A DNA stretch of 18,030 bases from Bacteroidales bacterium Bact_07 (GCA_001603415.1 LUYY01000055.1:1-18030); one strand, 5' to 3'. Counted from the first letter of the stretch, positions 1 through 8,125 are shown. Notes: generated from the sequence alone by a model not told the origin. A program made the numbers and translations.

Positions 1-272
1 ATACCCAAAAATTATTTGATAAAGTTAGAAAATCCAAACTTATTGTAACATTTCAGGTGGCGTTTTTGTTCTTAAATATTTCAATTTTTTTGTTAATCAT
101 TGACTATGGTTTTGATTATTAAAATTTTCTCTAATTCAGCAGGTTTTTTTGAAGATACTATTATAAATCATTTAGGTAAAATGGATTTACTCAACAGAAA
201 CTGTATTTTTATCAAATTCCTTTGCATAATGCTGTAATCTTTAGTAATTTGCTCTCGAATCATTGTGTTACC
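1..272. other. AT-rich non-coding leader region
   Basis: No convincing coding region is seen before the first gene. The stretch is strongly AT-rich with many homopolymeric T runs. A sequence TTCCTTTGC at 217-225 is one mismatch from the Bacteroidota -7 element TAnnTTTG and would start transcription near 231, giving a leader of about 40 bases to the ATG at 273. No good TTTG -33 box lies at the right distance, so this is only a weak promoter candidate. No hairpin, repeat or RNA gene was recognised. Confidence 0.5.
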
Positions 273-2819
273 ATGAGGGCAAAAATCGTATCAATCACAC
301 TATTAGCGCTAATCTGTACATTTTTTACGGTAAATGCAAGTGAGCGCGATAGCTTACTTAACCTTCTTTCGGCCTCAAAGGGTAAGGACAAAGTTGAGAT
401 TTTGATTAAGCTTACCGAGGTTACCTCAGGTACCGACCAGGCCATTAAGTATGCCGATGAGGCCATATCGGCGGCACGAAAAATAAGCGATGAACTCCTT
501 GCTAAGGCCTATCTGAACAAGGGATTTGCCCTATCGGAAAACTATCTTGATAACGAAGCCATTGATTTTTACCGCAAAGCCCTTGAGCTTGCCCAAAAGA
601 ATGGATATAAAAATTCGATTCTCGAAGCCTACAAAGGGATTTCCTCAGCATACTTCTACATCGACTCGTTTGAGCAATCGCAAAGGTATGCTAACCTTTT
701 GCTGCAGCAAGCATTGGAGTTGGATAGCATCAGGCATCAGGCATACGCCTACTTCAGGCTTGGTAAAATATTTCAGGAGCAAGGCCAAAACGATTCTGCT
801 TTACATTACATCCGGCGCTCCTTGGCATTGCGGGAAAAACTTGGCGATTGGAAAGAGATTGCGCAAACCTACAATGGGCTTGGCCGCATATACTTTGACC
901 TTGCCCAGTACGATAGCGCCATCGGGTGCTATGGCAAAGAGGTTGAACTTAAAGAGCGAATGGGCGACCAGCCCGCTTACCTTGCCATTGCATACCTTAA
1001 CATTGGCCGCACACACATTGCAAAAAGCAATTTTCAGCTTGCCCTTGAGCAATACCAAAAGGCTCTAAAAACCTTTGAAGGCATTAACCATCAGGAGGGT
1101 ATTGCCACCTGTAACTCGGGGCTGGGGATGATCTACGAAAACCTATCACAAAGCGATCTGGCAACCGAACAAAACGAGGCTAACTACCTTAAGGCGCTGG
1201 GCTACCATATGACAGCCCTTGACCTGTTCCGCAAACTTCAAAAGAAAAAGGAAGAAGGACAAACCCTACAGAATATCGGAAATGTTTTTACCCGCTTAGC
1301 CACCAACCGGTTTGTTGCACGCTTTGGTGAGATGTGGGAAGACTCACTGTACAAGATCAGGCAAACCGAAATACTTGCTTCGTTCGACAGCGCAAGGTAT
1401 TACTACGGCAAGGCGCTAAGTATTTTTGATGAGCTTCACGAGGAAGGCGAAATTGCCAAGGTAAACACCAATATTGGAAGCATTTACAGCTGGGCTCGCG
1501 ATTGGGATAAGGCTAACACCTATATTAACCGCGCCTTACAGCTGGCACGCAAAAACAACTTGCTTTACGAGACCACCGCTGCCCTCTACGCAAAAGGTGA
1601 AAGCTTGTTCCGTCAGGGACGATTCGATGAGGCCGAACTGGCCTTTGTTGAATGCTCAAGGCTCTCGGAAAAACTTGGGTTAAAGGAAACGTTACGCTAC
1701 AGCTACGAACGCCTGTCGCGGCTTTACGAGCAGCGAGGTGATTTAGTACGCGCCTACACCTACTTTAAGCAAGCCGTTAAGATTAAGGATGAGATTTTCA
1801 GCGAAAAGAGCCAGCGGGTGATGGCCGAAATGCAAACCAAATACGAAACCGAAAAGAAAGAGCACCAACTTGTGCTCATGAAGAATAAGGATGAACTCCA
1901 AAAATCGATAATCCAACGTCAAAAGTTGATGATTATAGGCGCAATTGCCGGTTCGTTCCTTATACTTATGGTTGCCGTTCTGATGTTCAAGATGTTCCGC
2001 GATAAGCAGCGCGCCAACATCATTCTGGAGGAGAAAAATGCTTTGATTACCCGCCAGAAACAGGAAATAACCGATAGTATAAAGTATGCCAGCCGAATAC
2101 AAACGGCGGTGTTACCCACCTCGGCACTAATTTCCGATGTGTTACCCGATCACTTTGTGCTTTTCCTACCCCGCGATATAGTTAGTGGTGACTTTTACTG
2201 GATGACCCGTAAAAATGATAAAATTGTACTGGTTGCTGCCGACTGTACTGGCCATGGCGTTCCTGGTGCATTCATGAGCATGCTTGGCGTTTCGTTCCTT
2301 TACGAGATTGTTAACAAGGAGAGCATTCTTCAACCTTCGGAAATCCTCGATAATCTTCGTAACCATATCAAAACAACCCTCAGCCAAACCGGTAAGATTG
2401 AGGAGCAAAAGGACGGAATGGACATCTCGCTTTGCGTAATCGATAAGCAAAACCAAAAGTTGGAGTGGGCTGGCGCCTATAATCCACTTTACCAAATACG
2501 CAATGGCGAGCTTATTGAGTACAAAGCCGATAAAATGCCCGTTGCCGTTCATATCAACGACTTTAACTCGTTCACCAATCACGAAATTGAATACCAGCCC
2601 GGCGACGCCTTTTACATGTTCTCCGATGGTTACGCCGACCAGTTTGGTGGTACCGATGGTAGAAAATTCATGCTAAAACGCCTGAAGGAAACCCTGCTAA
2701 GCATCTGGGAAAAGCCAATGGCTGAACAAAAGGAAATTCTGCACAGTATTCACATGGATTGGCGGGGCGAGGAAAACGACCAGGTTGACGATATCCTGAT
2801 TATCGGGTTTAGAGTTTAA
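273..2819 (+). CDS. TPR-repeat membrane protein with cytoplasmic SpoIIE-type (PP2C-like) serine phosphatase domain
   Basis: Predicted 848-residue receptor-like phosphatase. The ATG at 273 is chosen because it opens a clear signal peptide (MRAKIVSITLLALICTFF, then VNAS); the only longer in-frame start is a TTG at 222 that adds 17 residues ahead of the signal peptide. Residues about 30-510 are a long array of TPR helices with recurring Tyr/Gly/Ala spacing (for example ALEQYQKALKTFEG). A single membrane helix follows at about 552-571, then a short coiled coil, then a SpoIIE domain from about 610 to the end. The metal-binding acidic residues of the PP2C fold are visible: Asp640 in SGDFYW, Asp657 in AADCTGHG, Asp785 in FSDG and Asp839/840 in VDDILI. 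Family knowledge suggests the TPR part senses or binds in the periplasm and the phosphatase acts on a phosphoserine protein in the cytoplasm. The substrate is not evident. The 3' end overlaps the convergent glycosyltransferase by 11 bp. Confidence 0.9.
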   Translation: MRAKIVSITLLALICTFFTVNASERDSLLNLLSASKGKDKVEILIKLTEVTSGTDQAIKYADEAISAARKISDELLAKAYLNKGFALSENYLDNEAIDFYRKALELAQKNGYKNSILEAYKGISSAYFYIDSFEQSQRYANLLLQQALELDSIRHQAYAYFRLGKIFQEQGQNDSALHYIRRSLALREKLGDWKEIAQTYNGLGRIYFDLAQYDSAIGCYGKEVELKERMGDQPAYLAIAYLNIGRTHIAKSNFQLALEQYQKALKTFEGINHQEGIATCNSGLGMIYENLSQSDLATEQNEANYLKALGYHMTALDLFRKLQKKKEEGQTLQNIGNVFTRLATNRFVARFGEMWEDSLYKIRQTEILASFDSARYYYGKALSIFDELHEEGEIAKVNTNIGSIYSWARDWDKANTYINRALQLARKNNLLYETTAALYAKGESLFRQGRFDEAELAFVECSRLSEKLGLKETLRYSYERLSRLYEQRGDLVRAYTYFKQAVKIKDEIFSEKSQRVMAEMQTKYETEKKEHQLVLMKNKDELQKSIIQRQKLMIIGAIAGSFLILMVAVLMFKMFRDKQRANIILEEKNALITRQKQEITDSIKYASRIQTAVLPTSALISDVLPDHFVLFLPRDIVSGDFYWMTRKNDKIVLVAADCTGHGVPGAFMSMLGVSFLYEIVNKESILQPSEILDNLRNHIKTTLSQTGKIEEQKDGMDISLCVIDKQNQKLEWAGAYNPLYQIRNGELIEYKADKMPVAVHINDFNSFTNHEIEYQPGDAFYMFSDGYADQFGGTDGRKFMLKRLKETLLSIWEKPMAEQKEILHSIHMDWRGEENDQVDDILIIGFRV

Positions 2820-4077
2820 TTGACCATTCCGATCTCTCCATCTCCCTATAAATTAGCAGCAACTCCTTTGCATCAAGTTTTTCTGCTTGGAATTTACCCA
2901 TGCTGATAAGCAGGTTTTTTGCCTGCTTCTCAACCGGCTGCCTGCCATAGTATTTCTCCGCTGCAAAGTTCATATACTTTAGTAGCATAAAGGCATCGAA
3001 CCAAAGGAAGAATCGCTTTTTGAAAGATTTTGGCGAAGAGGCATTAGCCCTTACGTTTTCAATGGCTTTAATGGCATCAACCTGAAAAAGAAAGTCACTT
3101 AAAGGCTCTGCCAGCGATTCAATAAACTTTTTGGTTTGATCACTACCATGGTCGTAAAGAGTAGTTACATTCTGAAACAGCGGTTCAAGGTTAATAAACG
3201 ATTCCAGGTGGTAGGTCGATATGGGTTCATTACTGTAAACCAGCTTGCTCATGGCTCGTCCCGTGCCAAAAGGCACCCTGTTCGATGGCCTTGGCGAAGG
3301 GAAAACGCACGTGGTATTTAACTCCCTGAAACCACCATGTGGTATTATTTTTTGAAGAAAGTAAAAATCCTCACCTGCCTGATGGCGGTTCATACCGCCA
3401 AACTTTACGTAAGCCCCTGCGCTACATGCCATTGATGAGCCAACGGTATGGTAGGCAAAAGGGAAACCCACAAAGCGGGAGGCTTGGTTATAGTAACGCA
3501 GGTGCAGCTCATAGTCAGCTATGCCTTTGTAAACTGAATTGGGAAACTCCTCGCCCGACAGAGGATGTTCAAATCGAACGGAGCATGCATGGGTCTCAGG
3601 GTGCTTATCCCATAAATGGTAAAGCTCACAAAGGTAGTTGGGCATGCATTGCGAATCGGCATCGAAACAGGCAATAACCCCCGATTGCCGACCAACGCTA
3701 AGCAGGCGATAGGCTGCTTCGTCCATGCCAATTTGCCGGGCGTATCCTACTCCAGCCTGTTTTCGGGGCAGGTCAAATGCCCTTATGGTACGAAAATACA
3801 AATTCTCGCTACCCCATAAACGGTTTGCCTCATCGATGTCTTTAACTGCTTTGTTGGAATTTTCCAACACATCGTGATTAGCCCCCTCGGGGTGATTTAC
3901 CACAACAATTACCTCAACATCGCAAGCTGGTAAAGTGCAACCTGCAATCGACTCCAACGATTTTATTAAGTTAGGTTCATTGTAGCAGGGAATAACAACG
4001 CAAAGCCCCAGGTTAACCGAAGGGTTAACATCAATTTGGGGTGAAAAATTCTTTCTTGCAAAGTAATATTCCCACAT
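2809..4077 (-). CDS. Family 2 glycosyltransferase (GT-A fold)
   Basis: A 422-residue glycosyltransferase of the GT2 class. The nucleotide-sugar binding start VVIPCYNEP is at about residues 27-35. A DxD-type metal/sugar-nucleotide motif (FDADS) is at about 138-142, and an acceptor-side GEDF motif, with the usual catalytic acidic position, is near 235. No membrane segment is evident, so the enzyme is probably cytoplasmic or peripheral and transfers a sugar to an envelope polysaccharide, lipid or protein. Donor and acceptor cannot be told from sequence. The C-terminal 130 residues are helical and charged and are not part of the core fold. There is no polysaccharide gene cluster around it, so it stands alone. 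It follows the OmpH-like gene on the same strand, and a perfect 12-bp hairpin ends only 16 bases before its ATG. Its 3' end overlaps the TPR-SpoIIE gene tail-to-tail. Confidence 0.85.
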   Translation of the reverse strand: MWEYYFARKNFSPQIDVNPSVNLGLCVVIPCYNEPNLIKSLESIAGCTLPACDVEVIVVVNHPEGANHDVLENSNKAVKDIDEANRLWGSENLYFRTIRAFDLPRKQAGVGYARQIGMDEAAYRLLSVGRQSGVIACFDADSQCMPNYLCELYHLWDKHPETHACSVRFEHPLSGEEFPNSVYKGIADYELHLRYYNQASRFVGFPFAYHTVGSSMACSAGAYVKFGGMNRHQAGEDFYFLQKIIPHGGFRELNTTCVFPSPRPSNRVPFGTGRAMSKLVYSNEPISTYHLESFINLEPLFQNVTTLYDHGSDQTKKFIESLAEPLSDFLFQVDAIKAIENVRANASSPKSFKKRFFLWFDAFMLLKYMNFAAEKYYGRQPVEKQAKNLLISMGKFQAEKLDAKELLLIYREMERSEWSIKL

Positions 4078-4093
4078 GGCGTAACAAAAATAG

Positions 4094-4132
4094 CGAAACC
4101 CTTTCTCATGAAAAACATTCGAAAGGGTTTCG
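4094..4132 (-). terminator. Hairpin after the OmpH-like gene (probable terminator or attenuator)
   Basis: CGAAACCCTTTC at 4094-4105 and GAAAGGGTTTCG at 4121-4132 are perfect 12-base inverted repeats around a 15-base loop. Read on the minus strand the stem lies about 30 bases after the stop of the OmpH-like gene and is followed by CTATTTTTG, a short U-rich tract. This fits an intrinsic terminator. The stem is also within the 85-base gap before the glycosyltransferase ATG, so it may act as an attenuator on read-through into that gene. Confidence 0.7.
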
Positions 4133-4162
4133 GGTTGGTTTAGGTTTAGTATAGGTGGGTGT

Positions 4163-4765
4163 TTATTTCTTTTTATTTGCTGCGTACTTTTTGTTCAGAC
4201 CATCAAGCACCTCATTGGTGATATCGTTGGCAGGATGCCCGTATAGAAGTGGGCCACCAAAGGTATTGCTGAGTATTAAATGGTAACCCTTATCGGCATT
4301 GTACTCTTTCAGGTATTCAGTAATACTGTTGTGAATTTGGCGAAGCTTAACCTGTTCCTCTTCGGCAAGCTGCATGCGCATTTCATCGCGAAGCTGGTAT
4401 AGTTGCTGCTCTTTGGCTGCCAGATTGCTTTGAAGCTGTTGCGCTTCGGAGCGTGTTAACAAACCCTTTTGAACTTTATCCTGAAAATCGTAAGCTTCTT
4501 TCTCAAAGCTACGCGATTTTGCATTAAGATCAGCCTCTTTCTTTTTACCGCTCTCTTCAAGTTCACGTTTCATGTCGAAGTACATGTCATAGTTATTCAA
4601 AAGGGTATCCATGTTAACCCACGCTGCGGTAAACTGCTCCGATATTGCGCCTTTCCCTTCGGTTCCTTTAACATCTTTTTTCCCACCAGAGGTGAAATGG
4701 AGAACAAAAAGAACAACAATGGCAACGCCAAACAGAATGTTGATTATTAGGTTTGTTTTCTTCAT
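4163..4765 (-). CDS. OmpH/Skp-family periplasmic coiled-coil protein
   Basis: A 200-residue protein of the OmpH (Skp-like) family. It begins MKKTNLIINILFGVAIVVLF, an N-terminal hydrophobic segment at about residues 6-25 with no obvious cleavage site, so it may stay anchored in the inner membrane. A conserved-looking AAWVNMDTLLNNY segment (about 48-60) corresponds to the first beta strand of the family. Residues about 62-150 are a highly charged, Glu/Lys/Gln-rich coiled coil, the tentacle region of Skp. The end (YHLILSNTFGGPLLYG, DITNEVLDGLNKKY) matches the family's C-terminal strand and helix. Skp-type proteins hold unfolded outer-membrane proteins in the periplasm; Bacteroidota carry several such paralogues, so the exact client role here is inferred. 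A good promoter candidate lies at 4846-4875, and a hairpin follows the gene. Confidence 0.85.
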   Translation of the reverse strand: MKKTNLIINILFGVAIVVLFVLHFTSGGKKDVKGTEGKGAISEQFTAAWVNMDTLLNNYDMYFDMKRELEESGKKKEADLNAKSRSFEKEAYDFQDKVQKGLLTRSEAQQLQSNLAAKEQQLYQLRDEMRMQLAEEEQVKLRQIHNSITEYLKEYNADKGYHLILSNTFGGPLLYGHPANDITNEVLDGLNKKYAANKKK

Positions 4766-4845
4766 AATTGATTGATATTACTGATTAGTATATTTCAAGT
4801 TATTCAAAACGCACACTATTTCTAACATCTACAAACATACTGACG

Positions 4846-4875
4846 CAAATATAAATGAAAATGCAACATAACAAA
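4846..4875 (-). promoter_or_regulatory. Bacteroidota-type promoter for the OmpH-like gene
   Basis: On the minus strand there is TTTG at 4875-4872, an 18-base spacer and TATATTTG at 4853-4846, an exact TAnnTTTG -7 element. Transcription would begin near 4839-4840, about 75 bases before the ATG at 4765. A second exact match, TATGTTTG at 4839-4832, has no -33 partner and is a weaker alternative. Confidence 0.5.
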
Positions 4876-4908
4876 ATATTTATGCCAATTTTTTCCGATT
4901 TAAAACGA

Positions 4909-5292
4909 TTATTCCAGCAGCCCCTCGTCGCGGAAGAGTAATAAAATTGATGAAAAAGGAACAACAACATACTTCTCGCTGTTGAACTCAACCTCAATGG
5001 CATTTTCGTGGAGGTAAACGGCCAGGTCGCCCACCTGCGCCTGTAGGGGAAAGTACTTAGCATCGTTCCTACTCTTTTTCCAAGGCTCATCGGCCTCAGT
5101 AAACATGGGGATTGGATAACCTGGGCCTACCTTAACCACATAGCCGCTGTGGGCTTTCTGCTTTTCCTGCACACCAGGGGGTAGTAAAAGTCCTGCCTTG
5201 GTACGCTCATCGGGATTCTTGGGTTTAATCAAAACCCTATCGCCTACCACTATGATGCTGTCAAAATCTTTTGGATCAAACGAGAGTGACAT
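4909..5292 (-). CDS. GroES-like (Cpn10 family) co-chaperonin paralogue
   Basis: A 127-residue protein with the Cpn10 barrel signature. GDRVLIKPKNPDERTKAGLLLPPG at about residues 17-40 matches the start of GroES and its mobile loop, with Leu-Leu-Leu where GroES has the hydrophobic tripeptide that binds GroEL. GYVVKVGPGY at about 50-59 is the next core strand, then VGDLAVYLHENAIEVEFNSEKYVVVPFSSIL to about 118. Compared with the usual length of about 90-97 residues it has roughly 16 extra residues at the N-terminus, an insertion of about 15 residues (MFTEADEPWKKSRNDAKYF region) and an acidic C-terminal tail. No groEL is adjacent, so this is likely a second, specialised co-chaperonin rather than the canonical groES. 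It may share a transcript with the OmpH-like gene, though that gene has its own promoter candidate. Confidence 0.85.
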   Translation of the reverse strand: MSLSFDPKDFDSIIVVGDRVLIKPKNPDERTKAGLLLPPGVQEKQKAHSGYVVKVGPGYPIPMFTEADEPWKKSRNDAKYFPLQAQVGDLAVYLHENAIEVEFNSEKYVVVPFSSILLLFRDEGLLE

Positions 5293-5314
5293 AATTAAAT
5301 TAAGTTTGTTACAG

Positions 5315-5322
5315 CAAAATTA
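5315..5322 (-). promoter_or_regulatory. Possible -7 element for the GroES-like gene
   Basis: The minus strand reads TAATTTTG, an exact match to TAnnTTTG, about 23 bases before the ATG at 5292. The -33 box is poor: ATTG lies 17 bases upstream (5340-5343). The position would give a very short leader. This is a motif match only, in an AT-rich stretch. Confidence 0.35.
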
Positions 5323-5454
5323 TCCATTTGTTTTTAAAACAATGTATTTAGTGGCCAAATATTGTGATTATATCCATTATATCGTGTTGTTTGTAGAAAG
5401 TTTATTGACTTCAACTTCCATTTTGCTTATCTTGTAAAAAAATCTTTATAAGAT

Positions 5455-5871
5455 ATGCCATCACTTCAGATCTTTAATAGTTCCTACGCAATAGCAATCT
5501 ATAACCCTGACCTGAAATGTATTGAGGTTACCTGGCACGGCAATCAAACCTTTGAAGAATACAAAGATCTGTTTAATGCACTACTGGAGTTCCAGCGCAA
5601 TTCTGGTTTAGAGGTAAATGGATATCTTTCCGACATCAGAGATCAAGGAGTAGTAAACCCCAACAGCCGAAAATGGTTTGAGCAGGTGGCTCTCCCTACA
5701 GCAGTAAATCAGGGATTGAAATGGGCTGCGGTGGTATTTGATGGAAGCACATTCAAACGATACTATCTTAACCTTATTCTACAGGTGGCTAACGTTTATG
5801 TATTGCCCCTAAAATTTTTCAACACAAAGGAAGATGCCTATAGCTGGGCTGAGAAACTAAATCTTAAATAG
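5455..5871 (+). CDS. Small STAS/SpoIIAA-like domain protein
   Basis: A 138-residue soluble protein without a signal peptide or membrane helix. The order of elements resembles the SpoIIAA-like/STAS fold seen in many uncharacterised Bacteroidota proteins: strands at YAIAIYNP and CIEVTWHG, a helix TFEEYKDLFNALLEFQRN, a strand plus turn VNGYLSDIRDQG at about 54-65, a helix, the strand KWAAVVFD, and a closing DAYSWAEKL helix. The classical phosphorylatable Ser of anti-anti-sigma factors (D-x-S-G) is not clearly present; the nearest is the LSDIR segment. The assignment rests on pattern only and no function is established. It precedes comEC by 54 bases on the same strand and may be co-transcribed with it. 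No clear promoter was found upstream. Confidence 0.55.
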   Translation: MPSLQIFNSSYAIAIYNPDLKCIEVTWHGNQTFEEYKDLFNALLEFQRNSGLEVNGYLSDIRDQGVVNPNSRKWFEQVALPTAVNQGLKWAAVVFDGSTFKRYYLNLILQVANVYVLPLKFFNTKEDAYSWAEKLNLK

Positions 5872-5895
5872 ACATATTGACCATTGCCTTAAAAA

Positions 5896-5921
5896 GTTGT
5901 AACTTGAATTGTTGTTACAAC
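5896..5921 (+). repeat. 8-bp inverted repeat in the comEC leader
   Basis: GTTGTAAC at 5896-5903 and GTTACAAC at 5914-5921 are perfect inverted repeats with a 10-base loop. The right arm ends four bases before the comEC ATG at 5926. It could fold in the mRNA and cover the ribosome-binding region, or be a dyad operator. There is no T tract, so it is not a standard terminator. Confidence 0.5.
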
Positions 5922-5925
5922 CAAA

Positions 5926-8049
5926 ATGGTAAGGGTTCCCGCAAATATCCACGAGGTTCCATTCGTTCGTTTGGTTATACCGTTAACTGCTGGTATTCTA
6001 ATTCAACGTTACCTAAATCTTACCAATGCCAATCTGTCGATAATCGGCATCCTGGTTTTACTCTTGCTTTTGGTTTTTACCCGAATCTATATCAAATCGT
6101 GGGAAAAACGCTGGATTTTTGGCTTGATTTTAAATCTTCTTCTCATTCTTTTTGGATGTTTACAGGTAATCCTAAATAGTCCTGAAACACCCCTTAAACC
6201 AAATACAAGCTATAACATGCTGGTAAGGCTTACTGAGCCGCCTACCACTGGTAGCAATGCGGTTAAGGTCAAGGCCGAAATAATTGATGCTAAAGGGGCT
6301 TCTGATTTTAATATACCTAAACCTATGCTGCTTTACTTCTCGGTATCGGATAGCGCCTGCTATAGCTTAGGTTATGGCGATATCTTAGCCGTATCGGCTA
6401 AACTCAGGGAGTTTGCAGCACCACCCAACCCGTACCAGTTTGACATGAAGCAGTATATGTATCTTTTAGGTATAGTGTACAATGCTAGAGTAAACCAAGG
6501 GTGTTGGGAAAAAATTGGCACTAATCCGAAAAAGATTTTTAGTTTGGCCTACAATGCCCAAGCCTATGTGATTGAAACATTAAAGCAATATGGTATTGAA
6601 GGGCAGGAACTGGCAGTAATTTCAGCATTATTGCTGGGGTATAAATCGCTGCTCGACGATGAAATCCGACAGGTTTACTCCTCTGTAGGAGCCATGCATA
6701 TCCTTGCCGTGTCGGGTTTACATGTGGGGTTGGTTTTTGGTGTGGTTGTAATAATCATTTCGTTTTTACCCAAGCGCCGTTACTGGCTAGGAATACGATT
6801 GGGCATTGCCATTGTGGTATTATGGGGATATGCTCTTCTTACCGGGCTATCGCCTTCGGTATGCAGAGCTACAATTATGTTTTCACTATTTGCCATTGGG
6901 CAAACGGCAGGTTTAAAAACCAATAGCTACAACACCCTGGCGGCAGCGGCTTTTGTGCTTCTGGTAACCAATCCGTTTATGCTATTCAACGTGGGCTTTC
7001 AGCTTTCGTTTGCGGCTGTTCTATCTATCGTTTTCTTCCATCCCATCATTTACAATGTTTTTAACCCTAAAAACCGATTACTCGACTATGTTTGGTCGCT
7101 TATTGCTGTTTCAGCGGCAGCACAAATCCTTACTCTTCCCATTTCGCTGTATAACTTTGGTCAATTCCCGGTTATATTTTTAATCACAAACCTAATGGCA
7201 ATCCCATTGGCAACCGTAGTTCTATACCTATCGTTGATTACGGTTACTTTTTCGTTCATTAAACCGTTAGGCCTTATCCTTGCTAAGGTACTGGGGTTTT
7301 CCACCTGGCTCTTAAATTCCGGTTTAAAAATCATTGAAACCTTCCCTTACTCCAATATCAATTCCATTTGCTTTTCCGCTTGGCAAGCATTACTGCTATT
7401 GCTTTCAATTCTGATGTTTTCAGTTTTTCTGGTAAATCGGAAATATGCTTTCTTGCAGCTAACATTTGTTTCGCTTTTCGGAGTAATGGCATTGTGGGCT
7501 TTTCATTTAATTGAGGTGAAAAATAAATCCGAACTGGTTGTGTTCGCACTGCCTAAAAGTTCCGCCATTTGTATGAACTCAGGCGGAAAATCATTGATAA
7601 TCTATTACGATTCGGTTAATATAAAAAATGCAGCAAGTGGATACCTTAGGTACCGCTCACTCGAAAAGCCAAAGGAGGCTAACCTTAACCAGTTGAATGG
7701 ATCTGAAATACCCGACCAGGTGAGAATTATCAGAAAATCGGGCTTAGCGATAATTATTACCAGCAATCATTCCATGGCTTTGGCCTATAACGATAGCGTT
7801 AAAAACATCAACAGTAACTATCCCTTTAAGGTTGATATGCTACTGGCTAATCGTTATTGCAGCAGTAACTTATTCAGGGTACTCAAACCCCAAAAAGTAA
7901 TTATTGACCCAAGCCTGTCGGTTTCCCAAACCAATAGGCTAATATCGAATTTGATGAAAGAAAACGTTGCATTTCACAACATGCACAGCTCAGGCTTTTT
8001 TGAATACATCTTGCAGGATGTTAATCCGAAAACCATTGCAGTCCAGTAG
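5926..8049 (+). CDS. comEC: ComEC/Rec2-family DNA uptake channel
   Basis: A 707-residue polytopic membrane protein. Residues about 15-70 hold two or three membrane helices, followed by the soluble DUF4131-type region to about 200. The Competence domain spans about 225-500 with the family signatures MHILAVSGLHVGLVFG (about 256-271), TGLSPSVCRATIMF (about 306-319) and NPFMLFNVGFQLSFAAVLS (about 349-367). ComEC carries single-stranded DNA across the inner membrane during natural transformation. Residues about 530-690 are soluble. They resemble a metallo-beta-lactamase fold in strand pattern (NSGGKSLIIYYDS; VDMLLANRYCSSNLFRVLKPQKVIID) but have no HxHxDH metal site, so nuclease activity is unlikely. 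Length near 700 is usual for Bacteroidota. No other competence gene is in the window. The start is the ATG just after an inverted repeat. Confidence 0.9.
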   Translation: MVRVPANIHEVPFVRLVIPLTAGILIQRYLNLTNANLSIIGILVLLLLLVFTRIYIKSWEKRWIFGLILNLLLILFGCLQVILNSPETPLKPNTSYNMLVRLTEPPTTGSNAVKVKAEIIDAKGASDFNIPKPMLLYFSVSDSACYSLGYGDILAVSAKLREFAAPPNPYQFDMKQYMYLLGIVYNARVNQGCWEKIGTNPKKIFSLAYNAQAYVIETLKQYGIEGQELAVISALLLGYKSLLDDEIRQVYSSVGAMHILAVSGLHVGLVFGVVVIIISFLPKRRYWLGIRLGIAIVVLWGYALLTGLSPSVCRATIMFSLFAIGQTAGLKTNSYNTLAAAAFVLLVTNPFMLFNVGFQLSFAAVLSIVFFHPIIYNVFNPKNRLLDYVWSLIAVSAAAQILTLPISLYNFGQFPVIFLITNLMAIPLATVVLYLSLITVTFSFIKPLGLILAKVLGFSTWLLNSGLKIIETFPYSNINSICFSAWQALLLLLSILMFSVFLVNRKYAFLQLTFVSLFGVMALWAFHLIEVKNKSELVVFALPKSSAICMNSGGKSLIIYYDSVNIKNAASGYLRYRSLEKPKEANLNQLNGSEIPDQVRIIRKSGLAIIITSNHSMALAYNDSVKNINSNYPFKVDMLLANRYCSSNLFRVLKPQKVIIDPSLSVSQTNRLISNLMKENVAFHNMHSSGFFEYILQDVNPKTIAVQ

Positions 8050-8125
8050 ATAATATTTATTTATAGCCATGTACATTTTGATTAAAAATGATGTTACTTT
8101 GCAACTTATTTTTCATACATAAACT

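Noticed and set aside
222..272. Longer start (TTG at 222) for the TPR-SpoIIE protein
   Set aside because: It would place 17 extra residues before a clear signal peptide beginning at the ATG at 273.
727..744. Short tandem GCATCAG repeat
   Set aside because: Only about 2.6 copies of 7 bases, within a TPR coding region and encoding ordinary TPR residues; probably chance.
526..1068. 180-codon open frame inside the TPR-SpoIIE gene
   Set aside because: It is a shadow in another frame of a well-supported gene, with no family resemblance.
4800..5090. 96-codon minus-strand frame overlapping the GroES-like gene
   Set aside because: It is in a different frame from the clear GroES-like protein and runs into AT-rich non-coding sequence; no recognisable protein.
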